Below are positions 1 through 7,592 of a stretch of 43,812 nt of DNA, in pieces. The DNA is from Paludibacteraceae bacterium. Its GTDB lineage: Bacteria; Bacteroidota; Bacteroidia; Bacteroidales; Paludibacteraceae. Location of the stretch: NCBI GenBank assembly GCA_017646805.1, contig JAGCLW010000020.1, positions 1 through 43,812 on the forward strand. Reading direction: 5' to 3'. The notes beneath the pieces were generated by a model. It made no database searches, was not told the origin of the DNA, and saw nothing but the letters and a program-made list of their open reading frames with translations. The number at the start of each line of letters is the position of its first letter. The stretch's first letter is position 1. The translations under genes were made by a program, and so were the position numbers.

Positions 1-23
1 GCAGAATGAAAAAAGAAGCTATA

Positions 24-242
24 TTACATAAATTTATTCCAATCAACCGCAATACGCTCTGATTGCTTACCATTCAGCCTACGACCGGAGTGTCACATCG
101 TACGTGGTACCGACAGTTTCACACTGAATGCCGCCTCGGAGTACTTGCCGACATTCAATCTTGCCATTACAGGGCAGTTCCCTTTGGCATCTGCTTCGCT
201 CTTTTTGAGGTAGAACGACACCTTTACATCTGCCTGATTCAT
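24..242 (-). pseudogene. Tyrosine recombinase (integrase) N-terminal remnant
   Basis: Reading from ATG at 242, the first 49 codons give VKVSFYLKK, then a GNCPVMARLNVGKY-like segment, then FSVKLSVP. This is the arm-type DNA-binding start of Bacteroidota phage-integrase-family recombinases. At the place where the family usually has a Trp (LW-D), the frame hits TGA (93-95), a likely TGG-to-TGA change. The same frame then continues with a family-like GRRLNGK segment before a second stop at 24-26. No core-binding or catalytic domain is visible before the window edge. A TATTTTTG promoter box survives at 261-268. I read this as a broken, inactive mobile-element integrase; the rest may lie to the left of the window or be gone. 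Confidence 0.7.
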
Positions 243-260
243 AACTCATTTCTTTGGTTG

Positions 261-268
261 CAAAAATA
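261..268 (-). promoter_or_regulatory. -7 box TATTTTTG of integrase remnant
   Basis: TATTTTTG on the minus strand fits the Bacteroidota -7 consensus TAnnTTTG and lies about 19 nt upstream of the remnant's ATG at 242. No convincing -33 TTTG was found at the right distance. Confidence 0.4.
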
Positions 269-269
269 A

Positions 270-640
270 ATCTTACAGAGTTAATGAATGGCATGTAGAA
301 CATAGCGGAACAAGGCAACAAGTACTTGGCAATTAATCTCATTCCCGTATTTTTCTTCCAACGAGAAAAAATGATTACCTTTTCATTCAATGCAATGATA
401 AAAAAAACAAGCGTTCTTTGTGGCTGTTGTAGGGTATGTGCAAGAGATTAAAGCTGCTTTTTCTACCAACTTTCCCTTCCATAAAAGGCAACGGATAGGT
501 AGCATTTTTTTCTCTAATACCCACCATATACGGATCCTTCTGCCGAAATTAACAATATAGTGAGGTAACACAAAAATAGTATATGTACCAACCACTTATC
601 AAATTTCACCCTCATCCCGCCATTTTTACGCAAGTTCTTT
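270..640. other. Gene-poor DNA between integrase remnant and mltG
   Basis: About 370 bp with no convincing gene. The short open frames here give no recognisable protein. A TATTTTTG box on the minus strand (571-578) could start a transcript leftwards, but nothing codable follows it. Most simply this is degraded DNA around a lost mobile element. Confidence 0.5.
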
Positions 641-641
641 G

Positions 642-649
642 TATCTTTG
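642..649 (+). promoter_or_regulatory. -7 box TATCTTTG upstream of mltG
   Basis: TATCTTTG matches TAnnTTTG and sits about 37 nt before the mltG ATG at 686. It overlaps the upstream in-frame start codon at 647, which argues for the later start. No clear -33 TTTG is present. Confidence 0.6.
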
Positions 650-685
650 CCCCGTGAAAATTCATTTCAAACACTTTATTATTTC

Positions 686-1687
686 ATGAAAAAAATACTT
701 ATTTTCATTGCTTTCGGAATCATTGTAGTCGGTTATTTTGCACTATCAAGCAATATTTGCAAAACCACACGTCTCAACATTTACAACGGGCAAGGATTGA
801 CAAGCATTCAACAAACAATCGAAAACAACCCCAACATCAAAACAAAAACACCACTTGTCTTAGCATTATTTATCGGAAACGAAATTTCAAGTATCAAAGC
901 CGGCAGTTACGAACTAAATGCAGGAATGAACAATCTTGAAATTTTAAAAAAATTACTCAGTGGAAGTCAAACTCCTATACAACTTACCTTTAACAATCTT
1001 CGCACAAAAGAACAATTATCTGCCAAATTGGGAAACGAATTGATGATTGATAGTCTAACAATTATCAATGCTTTGAACAATAAAGAAATACAACAAAAAT
1101 ACAATCTCACGGACGAGACAATCATTTGCCTGTTTTTACCAGATACATACGAAGTCTATTGGACTATTTCGGCCGAAGATTTAATTGAAAAAATGCACAA
1201 AGAATATCTTCGATTTTGGAACGAAACACGCATAAAAAAAGGAAAAAACATAGGAAAATCAAAAAACGAAATCATCACTTTAGCTTCAATCGTAGAAGAA
1301 GAAAGCAATTGGAATTCCGAATTATCTACCATTGCCGGACTTTATATCAATCGACTTCGCATAGGAATGCCTCTACAAGCTGACCCCACAATCAAATTTG
1401 CAGTTGGAGACTTTTCCTTAAAACGCATCACAAAACGTTGGATTGATCTATCAGCCGAAAGTCCGTACAACACCTACACTCACGTAGGATTACCTCCGGG
1501 ACCAATCCGAATACCAAGCAAAAAAACAATTGACGCTGTACTAAATTACGAAAAACACCAATATATCTACATGTGTGCAAAACCCAATCGCGAACCCGGA
1601 CACAACTTCGCAACCAACTTCAACAATCATCAAAATAACGCAAGAGCATATCAACGCTATTTAAATAAAATCGGTGTAAAAAAATAA
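686..1687 (+). CDS. mltG: Endolytic transglycosylase MltG (YceG-like)
   Basis: Inner-membrane lytic transglycosylase that cleaves nascent peptidoglycan glycan strands and helps set their length. The 333-aa product starts with one N-terminal membrane anchor (residues 4-21), then a LysM-like region and the YceG catalytic domain. Family signatures are clear: SIVEEES with the likely catalytic Glu204, LQADPTI at 230-236, YNTY at 261-264 and GLPPGPI at 268-274. I chose ATG 686 (MKKILIF) because the earlier in-frame start at 647 lies within the -7 promoter box. Ends 19 bp before the rRNA pseudouridine synthase gene, so the two are probably co-transcribed. Length and motifs are normal for the family; function is assigned with high confidence. 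Confidence 0.95.
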   Translation: MKKILIFIAFGIIVVGYFALSSNICKTTRLNIYNGQGLTSIQQTIENNPNIKTKTPLVLALFIGNEISSIKAGSYELNAGMNNLEILKKLLSGSQTPIQLTFNNLRTKEQLSAKLGNELMIDSLTIINALNNKEIQQKYNLTDETIICLFLPDTYEVYWTISAEDLIEKMHKEYLRFWNETRIKKGKNIGKSKNEIITLASIVEEESNWNSELSTIAGLYINRLRIGMPLQADPTIKFAVGDFSLKRITKRWIDLSAESPYNTYTHVGLPPGPIRIPSKKTIDAVLNYEKHQYIYMCAKPNREPGHNFATNFNNHQNNARAYQRYLNKIGVKK

Positions 1688-1706
1688 ATCATTCAAAAAA
1701 AAATTT

Positions 1707-2780
1707 ATGAGAAAAAATAATCAATGGCAAACATCTCGCAAAGAATCTCGTGCCAATCACAACAAATACGATTCTAAAAAATCAAATCGCGAACGATACA
1801 ACAATCGCAAAAAATACGTTGAAGACGACGACGATTTTGATGATGAATTATATATTGAAAAAACAAATCATTCAAACCGAAAAACGGTTAAAAATTCTCA
1901 CAAATCCCGTCCTATTTCTACCGGACAAGCCCGTTTTGAAAAAGAACAAAAATATCAAAAAAAATACAACAAGCAAACGGCTTTGGAAAACGAAAACGAC
2001 TTCAATCCACACGCAAAATATTCGAAAAAGAAACAACACGAATATCGACTTCTCAACGTTGATCCAAACGCTCCTGTTCGCCTCAACAAATTCATTGCAA
2101 ACTCAGGACTATGTTCTCGTAGAGATGCCGACAAATATATAGTAGCAGGAGTCGTCAGCATCAATGGAAAAATCATCACCGAACTTGGTGCAAAAGTTTA
2201 TCCAACAAAAGACAAAGTCCACTTTCACGATCAATTGGTTCTTCCGGAAAAAAAAGTATACGTCTTGCTAAACAAACCTAAAGACGTAGTAACTACAACC
2301 GATGATCCAAACGCAAGACTTACCGTCATGGATATTGTAGCCAACGCTTGTAGCGAACGAATCTATCCCGTAGGGCGATTAGACCGCAACACGACAGGAG
2401 TTTTGCTACTCACAAACGACGGAAATCTGGCCGCCAAACTGACTCATCCTAAATTTGAAAAAAAGAAAATCTATCACGTAGTATTAGACAAAAACGTCAG
2501 CAAAAACGATCTCGAAACCATTCTCAACGGATTTGAACTTGAAGACGGATTTATCAAAGCCGATGACATCAGTTACATTGAAGAAGATGACAAAAAACAA
2601 ATTGGAATAGAAATTCACTCCGGAAGAAATCGCATCGTTCGCCGAATCTTTGAACATTTCGGATACCAAGTAGAACGTCTTGATCGTGTTTATTTTGCAG
2701 GATTAACCAAGAAAAATTTACCTCGCGGACGATGGAGATTCCTATCCGAAAAAGAAGTCAACTTTCTAAAAATGCTCTAA
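1707..2780 (+). CDS. rluB: rRNA pseudouridine synthase, RluB/RsuA family, with charged N-terminal extension
   Basis: Isomerises a specific uridine in rRNA to pseudouridine. Residues 124-165 form an S4 RNA-binding domain (RLNKFIANSGLCSRRDAD); the RsuA/RluB catalytic domain follows, with VLLNKP at 186-191 and GRLDRNTTG at 223-231, in which Asp226 is the catalytic aspartate. The family core is about 235 aa; here it is preceded by about 120 residues very rich in Lys, Asn, Arg and Glu, including an Asp run (DDDDFDDE, 40-47). Such disordered extensions occur in Bacteroidota members and probably add RNA or ribosome affinity (inference). RluB (23S) is more likely than RsuA (16S), but the exact target base cannot be read from the sequence. 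Six bp separate it from the next gene. Confidence 0.88.
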   Translation: MRKNNQWQTSRKESRANHNKYDSKKSNRERYNNRKKYVEDDDDFDDELYIEKTNHSNRKTVKNSHKSRPISTGQARFEKEQKYQKKYNKQTALENENDFNPHAKYSKKKQHEYRLLNVDPNAPVRLNKFIANSGLCSRRDADKYIVAGVVSINGKIITELGAKVYPTKDKVHFHDQLVLPEKKVYVLLNKPKDVVTTTDDPNARLTVMDIVANACSERIYPVGRLDRNTTGVLLLTNDGNLAAKLTHPKFEKKKIYHVVLDKNVSKNDLETILNGFELEDGFIKADDISYIEEDDKKQIGIEIHSGRNRIVRRIFEHFGYQVERLDRVYFAGLTKKNLPRGRWRFLSEKEVNFLKML

Positions 2781-2786
2781 AAAGAA

Positions 2787-3290
2787 ATGGAAATCATCAT
2801 CAAAGAAATAGACCTACAAGAAGCCGGAAGAAAAGGTGCCATGCCTTTTCTTCAGGTTTTTATAGATGCCTACAACAAACTATTCGTTGAAGACCCAACA
2901 AAAGAAACCCTCGCTTCGCTAAACGGATACCAAAATACGCTGTTGGCTTTCGGTATTTTCAGAAATGAAGTACGCAGCGGAGGATTTGTTCAACTAATTC
3001 ACAACGGATACGGACCTTACATCTTTGACAATCCTTTTGCTCGTGCCATTCGAGAAATGGGAGCCGGAGACTTAAGCAAACTCATTTATGCCGCAAAAAA
3101 AATTTACGACGCAAGAAAAAACGAACTCGAACAAGAAGTAGAAGAAGAAGAACTTTGCGAAACATATCTTGAATTTGAAGAATTTGACGTATTAGACGAC
3201 AAATACATTGATATGGAAGATGAACAAACAATGGCAATCGCAGAATTTGTTGACGAACATATTGATTTGTTCGCAACAATCATTAAATAA
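2787..3290 (+). CDS. DMP19-like protein (DUF4375)
   Basis: 167-aa acidic protein. The central block FRNEVRSGGFVQLIHNGYG, followed by ARAIREMGAGDLSKLI, matches the pattern of the DUF4375 family (E-V-x-N/S-GGF-x-Q, then a helix ending in IGA/MGA and an L-x-x-A motif). The named member is DMP19 of Neisseria, a dimeric DNA-mimic protein that binds a transcription repressor. The C-terminal third (about residues 112-160) is strongly acidic (QEVEEEELCE, FEEFDVLDD), which suits DNA mimicry, but that role is inference here. Many Bacteroidota carry a copy of unknown function. It is tightly packed between rluB and rsmE, 6 bp and 12 bp apart, suggesting one operon. Confidence 0.75.
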   Translation: MEIIIKEIDLQEAGRKGAMPFLQVFIDAYNKLFVEDPTKETLASLNGYQNTLLAFGIFRNEVRSGGFVQLIHNGYGPYIFDNPFARAIREMGAGDLSKLIYAAKKIYDARKNELEQEVEEEELCETYLEFEEFDVLDDKYIDMEDEQTMAIAEFVDEHIDLFATIIK

Positions 3291-3302
3291 AACAACAATC
3301 GT

Positions 3303-4040
3303 ATGAAAACCGACAAAATTTTCTACACCCCGACAATACAACCCAACGACACAATCTTCACACTGAACGAAGAAGAATCAAGTCATGCCATAAAAGTACT
3401 TCGTATGAAAACAAACGACGAAGTAACACTAATCGACGGTATTGGCGGAGTGTATGAAGGAACAATTGTCAATCCTCATCACAAACGTTGTGAAATAGAA
3501 ATCAAACAATACACAAAAGAATTTGAAAAAAGAGAATTTTATCTGCACATTGCCATCGCCCCAACAAAAATGAACGAACGTATGGAATGGTTTCTCGAAA
3601 AATGTACCGAAATCGGTATTGACGAAATCACGCCCATTCTTTGTCATCATTCGGAACGAAAAGAACTCAAAATCGAACGAATGAATAAAATTATCATTTC
3701 GGCCATGAAACAAAGCAAAAAAGCTTATCTTCCACGATTAAACGAAATGACCCAAATAAAAACATTGGTCGAAAATGCCACAGAAGAAGAATTATACATT
3801 GCTCATTGTCATCAGGGCGAAAAAATCAAATTGGCTCAAGCTTCCTCAAAAAAAAGCATATTGATAATGATTGGTCCGGAAGGAGACTTCTCTCACGAAG
3901 AAATCTTGCTTGCCAACCAAAACGGATTCAAATCTTGCACTTTAGGAAAAAGCAGATTACGCACCGAAACCGCCGGAATCGTGGCTTGTCACACAACAAA
4001 TCTTATCAACGATTCATTTTTTCTGAAAGAAACACGATAA
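3303..4040 (+). CDS. rsmE: 16S rRNA m3U1498 methyltransferase RsmE
   Basis: SAM-dependent SPOUT methyltransferase that methylates N3 of U1498 in 16S rRNA. The 245-aa length is typical. An N-terminal PUA-like part contains SHAIKVLRMK and the GxGGVYEG-type segment. The trefoil-knot SAM site is plain: ILIMIGPEGDFSHEEI near residues 185-200 and LGKSRLRTETAGIVA near 214-228. It closes the plus-strand mltG-rluB-DUF4375-rsmE cluster, and the next feature is a tRNA with its own promoter. No recognisable terminator directly follows the stop codon. Confidence 0.95.
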   Translation: MKTDKIFYTPTIQPNDTIFTLNEEESSHAIKVLRMKTNDEVTLIDGIGGVYEGTIVNPHHKRCEIEIKQYTKEFEKREFYLHIAIAPTKMNERMEWFLEKCTEIGIDEITPILCHHSERKELKIERMNKIIISAMKQSKKAYLPRLNEMTQIKTLVENATEEELYIAHCHQGEKIKLAQASSKKSILIMIGPEGDFSHEEILLANQNGFKSCTLGKSRLRTETAGIVACHTTNLINDSFFLKETR

Positions 4041-4044
4041 ATAA

Positions 4045-4075
4045 TTTGCATTTTACAAAATAAAAACTACCTTTG
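4045..4075 (+). promoter_or_regulatory. Promoter of tRNA-Thr (TTTG - 19 bp - TACCTTTG)
   Basis: TTTG at 4045-4048 and TACCTTTG at 4068-4075 are separated by 19 bp, an excellent fit to the Bacteroidota housekeeping promoter. Transcription would begin close to 4080, about 15 nt before the mature tRNA 5' end. Confidence 0.8.
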
Positions 4076-4094
4076 CACTCGCAAAAAAAAGAAC

Positions 4095-4168
4095 GCCTCT
4101 TTAGCTCAGTTGGCCAGAGCACGTGATTTGTAATCTCGGGGTCGTTGGTTCGAATCCGAGAAGAGTCT
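4095..4168 (+). tRNA. tRNA-Thr (anticodon UGU)
   Basis: A 74-nt cloverleaf with D stem GCUC/GAGC, anticodon loop UUUGUAA (anticodon UGU) and the invariant T-loop UUCGAAU. CCA is not encoded, as is common in this phylum. Three stems each hold one mispair by my folding: acceptor C2 opposite U71, anticodon stem U29 opposite U41, and T stem G49 opposite G65. The strong promoter suggests it is still expressed, but the mispairs make full function slightly uncertain. Confidence 0.85.
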
Positions 4169-4170
4169 CA

Positions 4171-4210
4171 AAAAAAAACGATATTGAAAAAAATCAATAT
4201 CGTTTTTTTT
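4171..4210. terminator. Bidirectional terminator between tRNA-Thr and FISUMP lipoprotein
   Basis: Hairpin CGATATTGA/TCAATATCG (4179-4202) flanked by an A-run on the left and a T-run of about ten on the right. It can stop transcription from both the plus-strand tRNA and the convergent minus-strand lipoprotein gene. Confidence 0.8.
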
Positions 4211-4223
4211 TTAGTTCTTTTTC

Positions 4224-4850
4224 CTATTCGCAGACTCCACGAATAGGAAGACCACATCTTCGAGCAATTGCATAATCCCAATCACCTATAGCCTCTTTTA
4301 CTTCCATTCCTATAAACATCCTATACGCTGCAGTTGGGACTGTTTCATGAAGCGAACTTGACCAAAAATAACAATCGTCTTCATACTCCCTACCAGTAAA
4401 ACTATGATAACCGGTTGCCGGCAAAAAAATAAAATTACCATTTGGTCCTATCACTTTATAGCCATACACACCATTTTGAGTAATCTGTTCAAGACTACAT
4501 TTTTCTATCAACTCTTGACATTCTTTTTTTGTTGGCATTCGCCATTTTCCTCCCATATTGACAGAAGCGGCATCTTTATTCAAAGGAAGTGTTGATGGAT
4601 TATTTGAATAAGTATAATTTGATTCGGTATAACTATTTTTTGGAGACGTTTCTCCCCAAGCAAAATAATCACCAAATGCTTCCGGTTTGGTAGCACCAAC
4701 GTTGCACGTTGCCCATTTTACGGATAGTCCAAGATCAACGTATTCGTGACCATTATAAAGATTATTTTCGTCTTTATCTTCGCAAGACGATAAACCCATT
4801 ATCAGCGATAAGCCGATAAAAAAAGAAATGAAAAAAAACTGTTTTTTCAT
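4224..4850 (-). CDS. FISUMP-domain lipoprotein
   Basis: 208-aa predicted surface or periplasmic lipoprotein. The N-terminus has a hydrophobic signal ending in the lipobox LSSC, with Cys23 as the lipidated residue. After a short acidic linker (EDKDENN) comes the motif YVDLGLSVKWATCNVGA, then FGDYFAWGET, GGKWRMPTKKEC, FLPATGY and YFWSSS. This is the Fibrobacter succinogenes major paralogous (FISUMP) domain often found in Bacteroidota surface lipoproteins; the biochemical role is unknown. The ATG directly follows a T-rich run at the end of the structured RNA upstream, so the gene may be expressed from that RNA's promoter at 5192-5199. Confidence 0.88.
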   Translation of the reverse strand: MKKQFFFISFFIGLSLIMGLSSCEDKDENNLYNGHEYVDLGLSVKWATCNVGATKPEAFGDYFAWGETSPKNSYTESNYTYSNNPSTLPLNKDAASVNMGGKWRMPTKKECQELIEKCSLEQITQNGVYGYKVIGPNGNFIFLPATGYHSFTGREYEDDCYFWSSSLHETVPTAAYRMFIGMEVKEAIGDWDYAIARRCGLPIRGVCE

Positions 4851-4865
4851 AAAAAAATAAAATTT

Positions 4866-5187
4866 TGGAGGGAAGTCGGTTCCTAACGACCCGTGTGAAT
4901 AAAAAAAGGAAAGCGTGGAACCTTACTTTTGCTTATTCTTCACATCTAGGTTCTGGTAAACCTTCCAAATAAGAATAAGCAGCAACGTCCACGCCGATAT
5001 GTAGCGTCATCACGATTGTGATGCCATAAACATACCAAGGGACGTTTACCGCTTTCTTGTTTTGGATTTGTTTTTTTTTGAAATTTACCAGATTTCGATG
5101 TGCCAAAACAAGCGCCAATAAACGCCTTTTATTAAAATACTATGTCAGCCCTCCACTCCAAGATATAGTCCCTCGGCATGGATTGCT
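4866..5187 (-). ncRNA. Structured RNA or long 5' leader of unknown class
   Basis: Downstream of a TATCTTTG box, the minus strand folds into a series of long hairpins: CCAU-CCGAG pairing with CUUGG-GUGG near the 5' end; ACUAU/AUAGU; GCGCUUGUUUUGG with CCAAAACAAG-AAAGCG; a long compound hairpin AACGUCC...GGACGUU enclosing GGUAUGU/ACAUAUC and CAUCAC/GUGAUG; GCUUAUUCUU/AAGAAUAAGC enclosing AGGUU/AACCU; and GGUUCC/GGAACC. UGGAGGG near the start can pair with CCCUCCA near the end. Several pairs are G-U on this strand and would be A-C mismatches on the other, which supports the minus orientation. It could be a free-standing sRNA or the leader of the lipoprotein gene. I cannot assign it to a named RNA family; it lacks RNase P, tmRNA and SRP signatures. 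Confidence 0.6.
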
Positions 5188-5191
5188 TCGA

Positions 5192-5199
5192 CAAAGATA
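5192..5199 (-). promoter_or_regulatory. -7 box TATCTTTG for the structured RNA
   Basis: TATCTTTG on the minus strand, just upstream of the first hairpin of the structured RNA. No clear -33 TTTG is present at 19-21 bp, so this is a half-match. Confidence 0.55.
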
Positions 5200-5293
5200 A
5201 ATCTTTTTTTCTTTTTAATCTTTATTTCCTAAAAAATCTTTTGCATCAAAAAACAATAGGGTATTTTTATGTTTAAAAATACATAAATGCATC

Positions 5294-5324
5294 TTGTAGT
5301 ATTCATTTTTATGTTTTATATTTG
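5294..5324 (+). promoter_or_regulatory. Promoter of the PPi-PFK gene
   Basis: TTG at 5294-5296 and TATATTTG at 5317-5324, separated by 20 bp, fit the phylum consensus. Expected start near 5329, leaving a leader of about 35 nt before ATG 5364. Confidence 0.75.
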
Positions 5325-5363
5325 CATTCATAGAAAAAAAAATAATCAATAATTCTTATTGCT

Positions 5364-7049
5364 ATGTTTGAAGATAGAAAGAAAAGTCCACTCCAAATTG
5401 AACGAGCAAAATATCAACCAAATTTGCCTATGGCATTGCTTGGTGCAGTTCAAGTAAAAGCAGGAGAACCAACAGAATCGGCTTCCGATCAAGTGGCAAT
5501 CAAAACTCTTTTCCCAAATACGTACGGGAAACCTATCGTAGAATTTATACCTGGCGAAGCAAAAGAATATCCGGCGGTAAACGTTGGAGTTATTCTTTCG
5601 GGAGGACAAGCTCCGGGAGGACACAATGTAATTTGTGGATTATACGATGGACTAAAACGAATCAATCGAGATAGTAAATTGTATGGATTCCTCGGAGGTC
5701 CATCAGGATTGACCGATCACAAATACAAAGAATTAACCGGAGATATTATTGATCGCTATCGCAACTCCGGCGGTTTTGACATGATTGGTTCTGGACGAAC
5801 AAAATTGGAAGAAGAATGGCAATTTGATAAAGGAGCCGAAATTTGTAAACGTTTAGGAATCACGGCCATTGTAATCATTGGAGGAGACGACTCAAATACC
5901 AATGCTTGTATTTTGGCAGAATATTATGCAGCAAAAAATATTGATATAAAAGTAATTGGTTGCCCAAAAACCATTGACGGAGACTTAAAGAATAAAAACA
6001 TTGAAATTTCTTTTGGTTTTGATACCGCAAGTAAGGTTTATTCAGAATTGATTGGGAACATTCAACGCGATGCAAATTCTGCAAAAAAATATTGGCACTT
6101 CATTCGTTTGATGGGACGTTCGGCTTCTCACATCACACTCGAATGTGCTTTGCAAACACACCCAAACGTTTGTATTATTTCAGAAGAAGTTGAAGCAAAA
6201 AATTGGAGTCTTGCCGATGTAGTAAATTTGATTGTAGACTCAGTCGTTCGTCGTGCAGAAAAAGGAGACAATTTCGGAACAGTATTAGTTCCGGAAGGCT
6301 TGTTGGAATTCGTTCCTGAAATGAAAGCTTTGATTGCAGAATTGAATGATTTGTTGGCAGGCAACAACGAATTTAAAATGTTGCAAACTGACGCCGACAA
6401 ATATTCTTACGTGTTGAAAGCATTGTCTTCAAGAAATGCGTCTGTTTTCGAAACACTTCCTCTTTTCATTGCTAAACAATTGACTATGGATCGTGATGCA
6501 CACGGAAACGTACAAGTATCACTCATCGAAACAGAAAAGATGTTGATCGAAATGGTCAGAAAACGCTTGAGTATTCTTCGTGAAAATGGACAATACAAAG
6601 GAAAATTTGCATCTCTTTCGCACTTCTTCGGATACGAAGGTCGTTGTGCTTTCCCATCTAATTTTGACGCAGATTATTGTTATAGTTTAGGATTCAATGC
6701 TTCTATTTTGGTAGCAGAAGGAATGACCGGCTACATGTCGACTATCCGTAACACATATTATTCTTCGGAAAAATGGATTGCAGGAGGCGTTCCAATTGTT
6801 TCAATGATGAATATCGAACGTCGTAATGGGAAAAATGTTCCGGTAATCAAAAAAGCATTGGTAAATCTTGATGACGCACCATTTAGATGTCTTGAAGCTC
6901 TTCGTCCATCATGGTCTGGAGCAAACGACACTTTCGCATATCCTGGTCCTGTACAATTTTTTGGACCGACAGAAGTTTGCGATCGTCGTGTTCGTACTCT
7001 TTATCTCGAAACAGAAGCTCGAGATGGCGAAGACGCAGTAAAAGGATAA
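5364..7049 (+). CDS. pfp: Diphosphate--fructose-6-phosphate 1-phosphotransferase (PPi-PFK)
   Basis: Phosphorylates fructose 6-phosphate reversibly with pyrophosphate instead of ATP, in glycolysis and gluconeogenesis. The 561-aa size fits the long PPi-PFK clade. Visible motifs are VILSGGQAPGGHN at 76-88, GGDDSN at 173-178 (Asp in place of the ATP-type Gly, the hallmark of PPi use), CPKTIDGD at 200-207 with the catalytic Asp205, and MGRSASHITLE at 250-260. It has its own consensus promoter and lies 51 bp before a HIT-family gene that shares its terminator, so the two probably form an operon. Start and length look normal. Confidence 0.95.
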   Translation: MFEDRKKSPLQIERAKYQPNLPMALLGAVQVKAGEPTESASDQVAIKTLFPNTYGKPIVEFIPGEAKEYPAVNVGVILSGGQAPGGHNVICGLYDGLKRINRDSKLYGFLGGPSGLTDHKYKELTGDIIDRYRNSGGFDMIGSGRTKLEEEWQFDKGAEICKRLGITAIVIIGGDDSNTNACILAEYYAAKNIDIKVIGCPKTIDGDLKNKNIEISFGFDTASKVYSELIGNIQRDANSAKKYWHFIRLMGRSASHITLECALQTHPNVCIISEEVEAKNWSLADVVNLIVDSVVRRAEKGDNFGTVLVPEGLLEFVPEMKALIAELNDLLAGNNEFKMLQTDADKYSYVLKALSSRNASVFETLPLFIAKQLTMDRDAHGNVQVSLIETEKMLIEMVRKRLSILRENGQYKGKFASLSHFFGYEGRCAFPSNFDADYCYSLGFNASILVAEGMTGYMSTIRNTYYSSEKWIAGGVPIVSMMNIERRNGKNVPVIKKALVNLDDAPFRCLEALRPSWSGANDTFAYPGPVQFFGPTEVCDRRVRTLYLETEARDGEDAVKG

Positions 7050-7100
7050 CAAAAAACAATTATTTTAACTTAAATTTAATAACAAAAAACAAAAAAAATT

Positions 7101-7526
7101 ATGGCATCTCCAATTTCAGAATGTTTGTATTGCCAACACCTTCCTGTGTTGGACGAGTTAATGATTAAAATTGCAGATCTTGAAGTTTCTCAAGTATTTT
7201 TATTCAAAGAACAATCTCATCCGGGTCGTTGCAATGTCGTTTACAAAGACCATGGAGTTGAACTTCATGAACTTTCAGAAGAACAACGCAATGCGTTTAT
7301 GCGTGATGTAACAAAAGTTGGTGCAGCAATTCAAGCCGCATTTAACCCTGCAAAAATCAACTACGGAGCATTTGCAGATACTCTTTCGCACCTACACATG
7401 CACATTGTGCCAAAATACGTTGGAGGATACAACTTTGGAGGAGTAATCGAAATGAATCCAAAGAAAACATATCTTTCTGATGAAGAATATGCAGAAACAA
7501 TTGCAAAAATTAAAGCAAATCTTTAA
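7101..7526 (+). CDS. HIT-family hydrolase
   Basis: 141-aa histidine-triad protein. It carries SHLHMHIV at 96-103 (His97, His99, His101), the phi-H-phi-H-phi-H signature of nucleotidyl hydrolases and transferases acting on phosphoramidate or dinucleoside polyphosphate substrates. An N-terminal CLYC pair (Cys8, Cys11) may bind zinc with other ligands, as in several bacterial HIT proteins. It follows the PPi-PFK gene by 51 bp with no separate promoter and precedes a strong terminator. The exact substrate cannot be told from the sequence. Confidence 0.92.
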   Translation: MASPISECLYCQHLPVLDELMIKIADLEVSQVFLFKEQSHPGRCNVVYKDHGVELHELSEEQRNAFMRDVTKVGAAIQAAFNPAKINYGAFADTLSHLHMHIVPKYVGGYNFGGVIEMNPKKTYLSDEEYAETIAKIKANL

Positions 7527-7540
7527 TTACTAAGCAAAAC

Positions 7541-7580
7541 AAAAAAAAGGTGATAAGAATAATCTTATCACCTTTTTTTT
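7541..7580. terminator. Bidirectional terminator between the HIT gene and rarA
   Basis: Perfect 9-bp stem GGTGATAAG/CTTATCACC (7549-7572) with a 6-nt loop, an A-run to the left and eight Ts to the right. Serves the convergent plus-strand HIT gene and the minus-strand lon-rarA operon. Confidence 0.9.
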
Positions 7581-7592
7581 ATTCAACCCAAA

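Noticed and set aside
383..595. 70-aa minus-strand frame downstream of a TATTTTTG box at 571-578
   Set aside because: The translation resembles no family and has no secretion or domain features; probably chance in degraded DNA.
4933..5118. 61-aa open frame on the minus strand within the structured RNA
   Set aside because: The same bases form long perfect hairpins with strand-specific G-U pairs, and the frame shows no recognisable domain or start context, so an RNA explains them better.
4866..5187. Retron-type msr-msd RNA, suggested by the UGGAGGG/CCCUCCA end pairing
   Set aside because: There is no reverse transcriptase gene anywhere in the window.
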